6,434 nucleotides of DNA from Solirubrobacterales bacterium (lineage in GTDB: Bacteria; Actinomycetota; Thermoleophilia; Solirubrobacterales; Solirubrobacteraceae): contig JAOPZO010000422.1 in assembly GCA_025964065.1 (NCBI GenBank), forward strand, positions 1 to 6,434. Reading direction: 5' to 3'. How positions within the stretch are numbered: the stretch's first letter is position 1; every line of letters begins with the position of its first letter. The notes below the pieces were generated by a model that ran no database searches, was not told where the DNA came from, and was given only the letters and a program-made list of their open reading frames with translations. The translations under genes were made by a program, and so were the position numbers. This document shows positions 5,198 to 6,434 of this stretch, in pieces.

Positions 5198-6367
5198 ATG
5201 GGCGGGCAGCTGCACCTGGGTCGGCTCTTCGGGGTCCCGATCGTCGCGGGCTTCTCCTGGCTGCTGTGGATCTTCGTGGCCCTCTACCTGATGGCCGGGT
5301 TCTTCCCGGAGGAGATCGCCCCGACCGAGGGCCGGGCGTTCCTCCTGGCGCTCATCGTCGTCGCGCTCTACGTGGTCGCCCTGGTCGGCCACGAGTTCGG
5401 GCACGCCCTGATGGGGCGGGCGTTCGGCATCGAGACCGAGCGGGTCGAGCTCTGGGCCCTCGGCGGCCTGGCGCACCTCTCCCGCGGGGCGCGGACCCCG
5501 AAGGAGGAGTTCTTCGTCGCGGCCGCCGGACCGGCCGTGACGCTCCTGGCGGTGGTCGCCGCGGGGACCGTCGTCGGCGCGGTCGACGGCTTCGCGGTCG
5601 ACACGCTGTGGCAGATCGGCACCCTGCAGTACTCCGGCAGCACCGCCGCGAGCTCGATCGCAGGGATCCTCCTGTTCTTCGAGGGCCTCGCGCTGATCTT
5701 CAACCTGCTGCCCGCGCTGCCCCTGGACGGCGGCCGGATCGCCCGCTCCGTCGTCTGGAAGCTGACGGGCGAGCCGGCCCGCGGGACCGCGTTCGCCGCC
5801 CGGGCCGGGAAGGTCCTCGCCGTCCTGCTCGTCGGCGTCGCCCTCTGGCTCGTCGCGGGGACCGGCAGCACCTTCAACGGCCTGATGGCGCTGTTCCTCG
5901 CGTCCTTCATCTGGCAGAACGCCCAGGCGCTGTCCGTGCCGACGCAACGGCGGCGGGCCGCCGCGCCGAGCCTCGTCCCGACGTCCGCCGTGATGGACCG
6001 CCGGCCGGTCTGGGTCGCGGCGACCGACAGCGCGGCCGACGCCGAGGCCCACGCCCTCACGGCCCACGGCGTCGACTGGTCCGTCGTCCTGGACGCCGAG
6101 GGCCGGCTGCGCGGCATCCTCCGCGCCGAACGGGTCCGCGACGAGCTGGCCGCCGGCCGGCCGGGAACCCCGGCCGCCGACCTCGTCGACCGCGGCGTCC
6201 GGCCCTCGGTCCGCGAGGACGTCCTGCTGCACAAGCTGCTGAAGGACAAGGACCTGGAGCGCCTCGGCGCCCTCCAGGTGGTCGACGGGTCGGGGACGCT
6301 CGTGGGCGTGGTGTCGCACGAGGCCGCCCGGCAGGCGCTGGTCGTCGAGGGCGGGCTGCGGGCGTAG
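5198..6367 (+). CDS. M50 (site-2 protease family) membrane metalloprotease with CBS pair
   Basis: A 389-residue membrane protein of the SpoIVFB-like branch of site-2 proteases, which cut substrates within the membrane. About six membrane segments are visible (roughly 12-35, 46-70, 107-129, 150-172, 206-222 and 226-240). Zinc ligands are His65 and His69, with catalytic Glu66, in GHEFGHALMG; the third ligand is Asp177 in LPALPLDGGR. After a basic linker (TQRRRAAA) come two CBS domains in the cytoplasm: about 260-315 (SAVMDRRPVWV to GILRAERVR) and 324-382 (ADLVDRGVRPSV to GVVSHEAARQAL). CBS pairs commonly bind adenine nucleotides, so the protease may respond to energy state; that is inference. 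The ATG is 2 nt after the citrate synthase stop with no good ribosome site of its own, implying coupled translation. No substrate such as an anti-sigma factor is encoded in the window. Confidence 0.93.
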   Translation: MGGQLHLGRLFGVPIVAGFSWLLWIFVALYLMAGFFPEEIAPTEGRAFLLALIVVALYVVALVGHEFGHALMGRAFGIETERVELWALGGLAHLSRGARTPKEEFFVAAAGPAVTLLAVVAAGTVVGAVDGFAVDTLWQIGTLQYSGSTAASSIAGILLFFEGLALIFNLLPALPLDGGRIARSVVWKLTGEPARGTAFAARAGKVLAVLLVGVALWLVAGTGSTFNGLMALFLASFIWQNAQALSVPTQRRRAAAPSLVPTSAVMDRRPVWVAATDSAADAEAHALTAHGVDWSVVLDAEGRLRGILRAERVRDELAAGRPGTPAADLVDRGVRPSVREDVLLHKLLKDKDLERLGALQVVDGSGTLVGVVSHEAARQALVVEGGLRA

Positions 6368-6434
6368 GGGCGAGATCCGGCCGTGCGGACGCGCTCTGAG
6401 CACGCGAGGCGCGCCGGGGACGTGGGGCGGCGCG
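6368..6434. other. Short tail after the protease gene
   Basis: This stretch holds no supported gene. CGTGC at 6382-6386 can pair with GCACG at 6400-6404 across a 13-base loop, and GGCGCGCC at 6408-6415 is palindromic, but neither is followed by a T-run, so no terminator is called. A GTG at 6383, eight bases after GGGGCGAG, opens a plus-strand frame to the window edge (VRTRSEHARRAG) and might begin the next gene; 17 codons are too few to judge. Confidence 0.35.

Noticed and set aside
6382..6404. Terminator hairpin after the protease gene
   Set aside because: Only a 5-bp stem with a 13-base loop and no T-run.
6383..6434. Possible start of a next plus-strand gene (GTG with GGGGCGAG upstream)
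   Set aside because: Only 17 codons are visible and they show no recognisable sequence; not enough to call a gene.

Overview
The window is about 6.4 kb of very GC-rich bacterial chromosome (roughly three quarters G+C by eye) packed with genes. Gene style, the actinobacterial type of citrate synthase, TANNNT-type -10 boxes placed directly in front of start codons, and Arg/Ala-rich proteins all suggest an actinomycete-like bacterium. I infer a deep lineage such as Thermoleophilia (Solirubrobacter/Conexibacter relatives), but nothing in the sequence proves this. I see no rRNA, tRNA, CRISPR array, insertion sequence or phage gene.

Layout, left to right. (1) 1-232, plus strand: the C-terminal end of a gene that begins outside the window. 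(2) 225-2588, minus strand: read in the direction of transcription, a small secreted protein, then a 226-bp gap, then a UbiG-like SAM methyltransferase and a type III polyketide synthase. The last two overlap by ATGA. (3) 2592-4031, minus strand: an amidase-signature hydrolase, 3 nt upstream of the secreted-protein gene and in the same frame. (4) 4032-4112: a short divergent promoter region with a -10 box for each direction, both consistent with leaderless mRNAs. (5) 4113-6367, plus strand: citrate synthase, followed after 2 nt by an M50 intramembrane metalloprotease with two C-terminal CBS domains. (6) 6368-6434: a tail with no supported gene.

How the genes may work together. The type III PKS and methyltransferase look like a two-gene biosynthetic unit making a methylated phenolic, resorcinolic or pyrone lipid or a quinone-like compound. 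The substrate cannot be read from the sequence, and no hydroxylase or prenyltransferase is visible. Amidase and secreted protein form a second likely unit, possibly running on into the PKS unit. Citrate synthase and the CBS-containing protease form a third unit, joining a central-metabolism enzyme to a membrane protease with a likely adenine-nucleotide sensor.

Most of this is recognisable housekeeping and secondary-metabolism content. I do not see a clearly new multi-gene system. The points most worth a second look are the Asp-to-Glu change at the catalytic acid position of citrate synthase, the divergent leaderless promoters, the in-frame amidase/secreted-protein junction, the PKS-UbiG pair, and the coupling of citrate synthase to the CBS protease.
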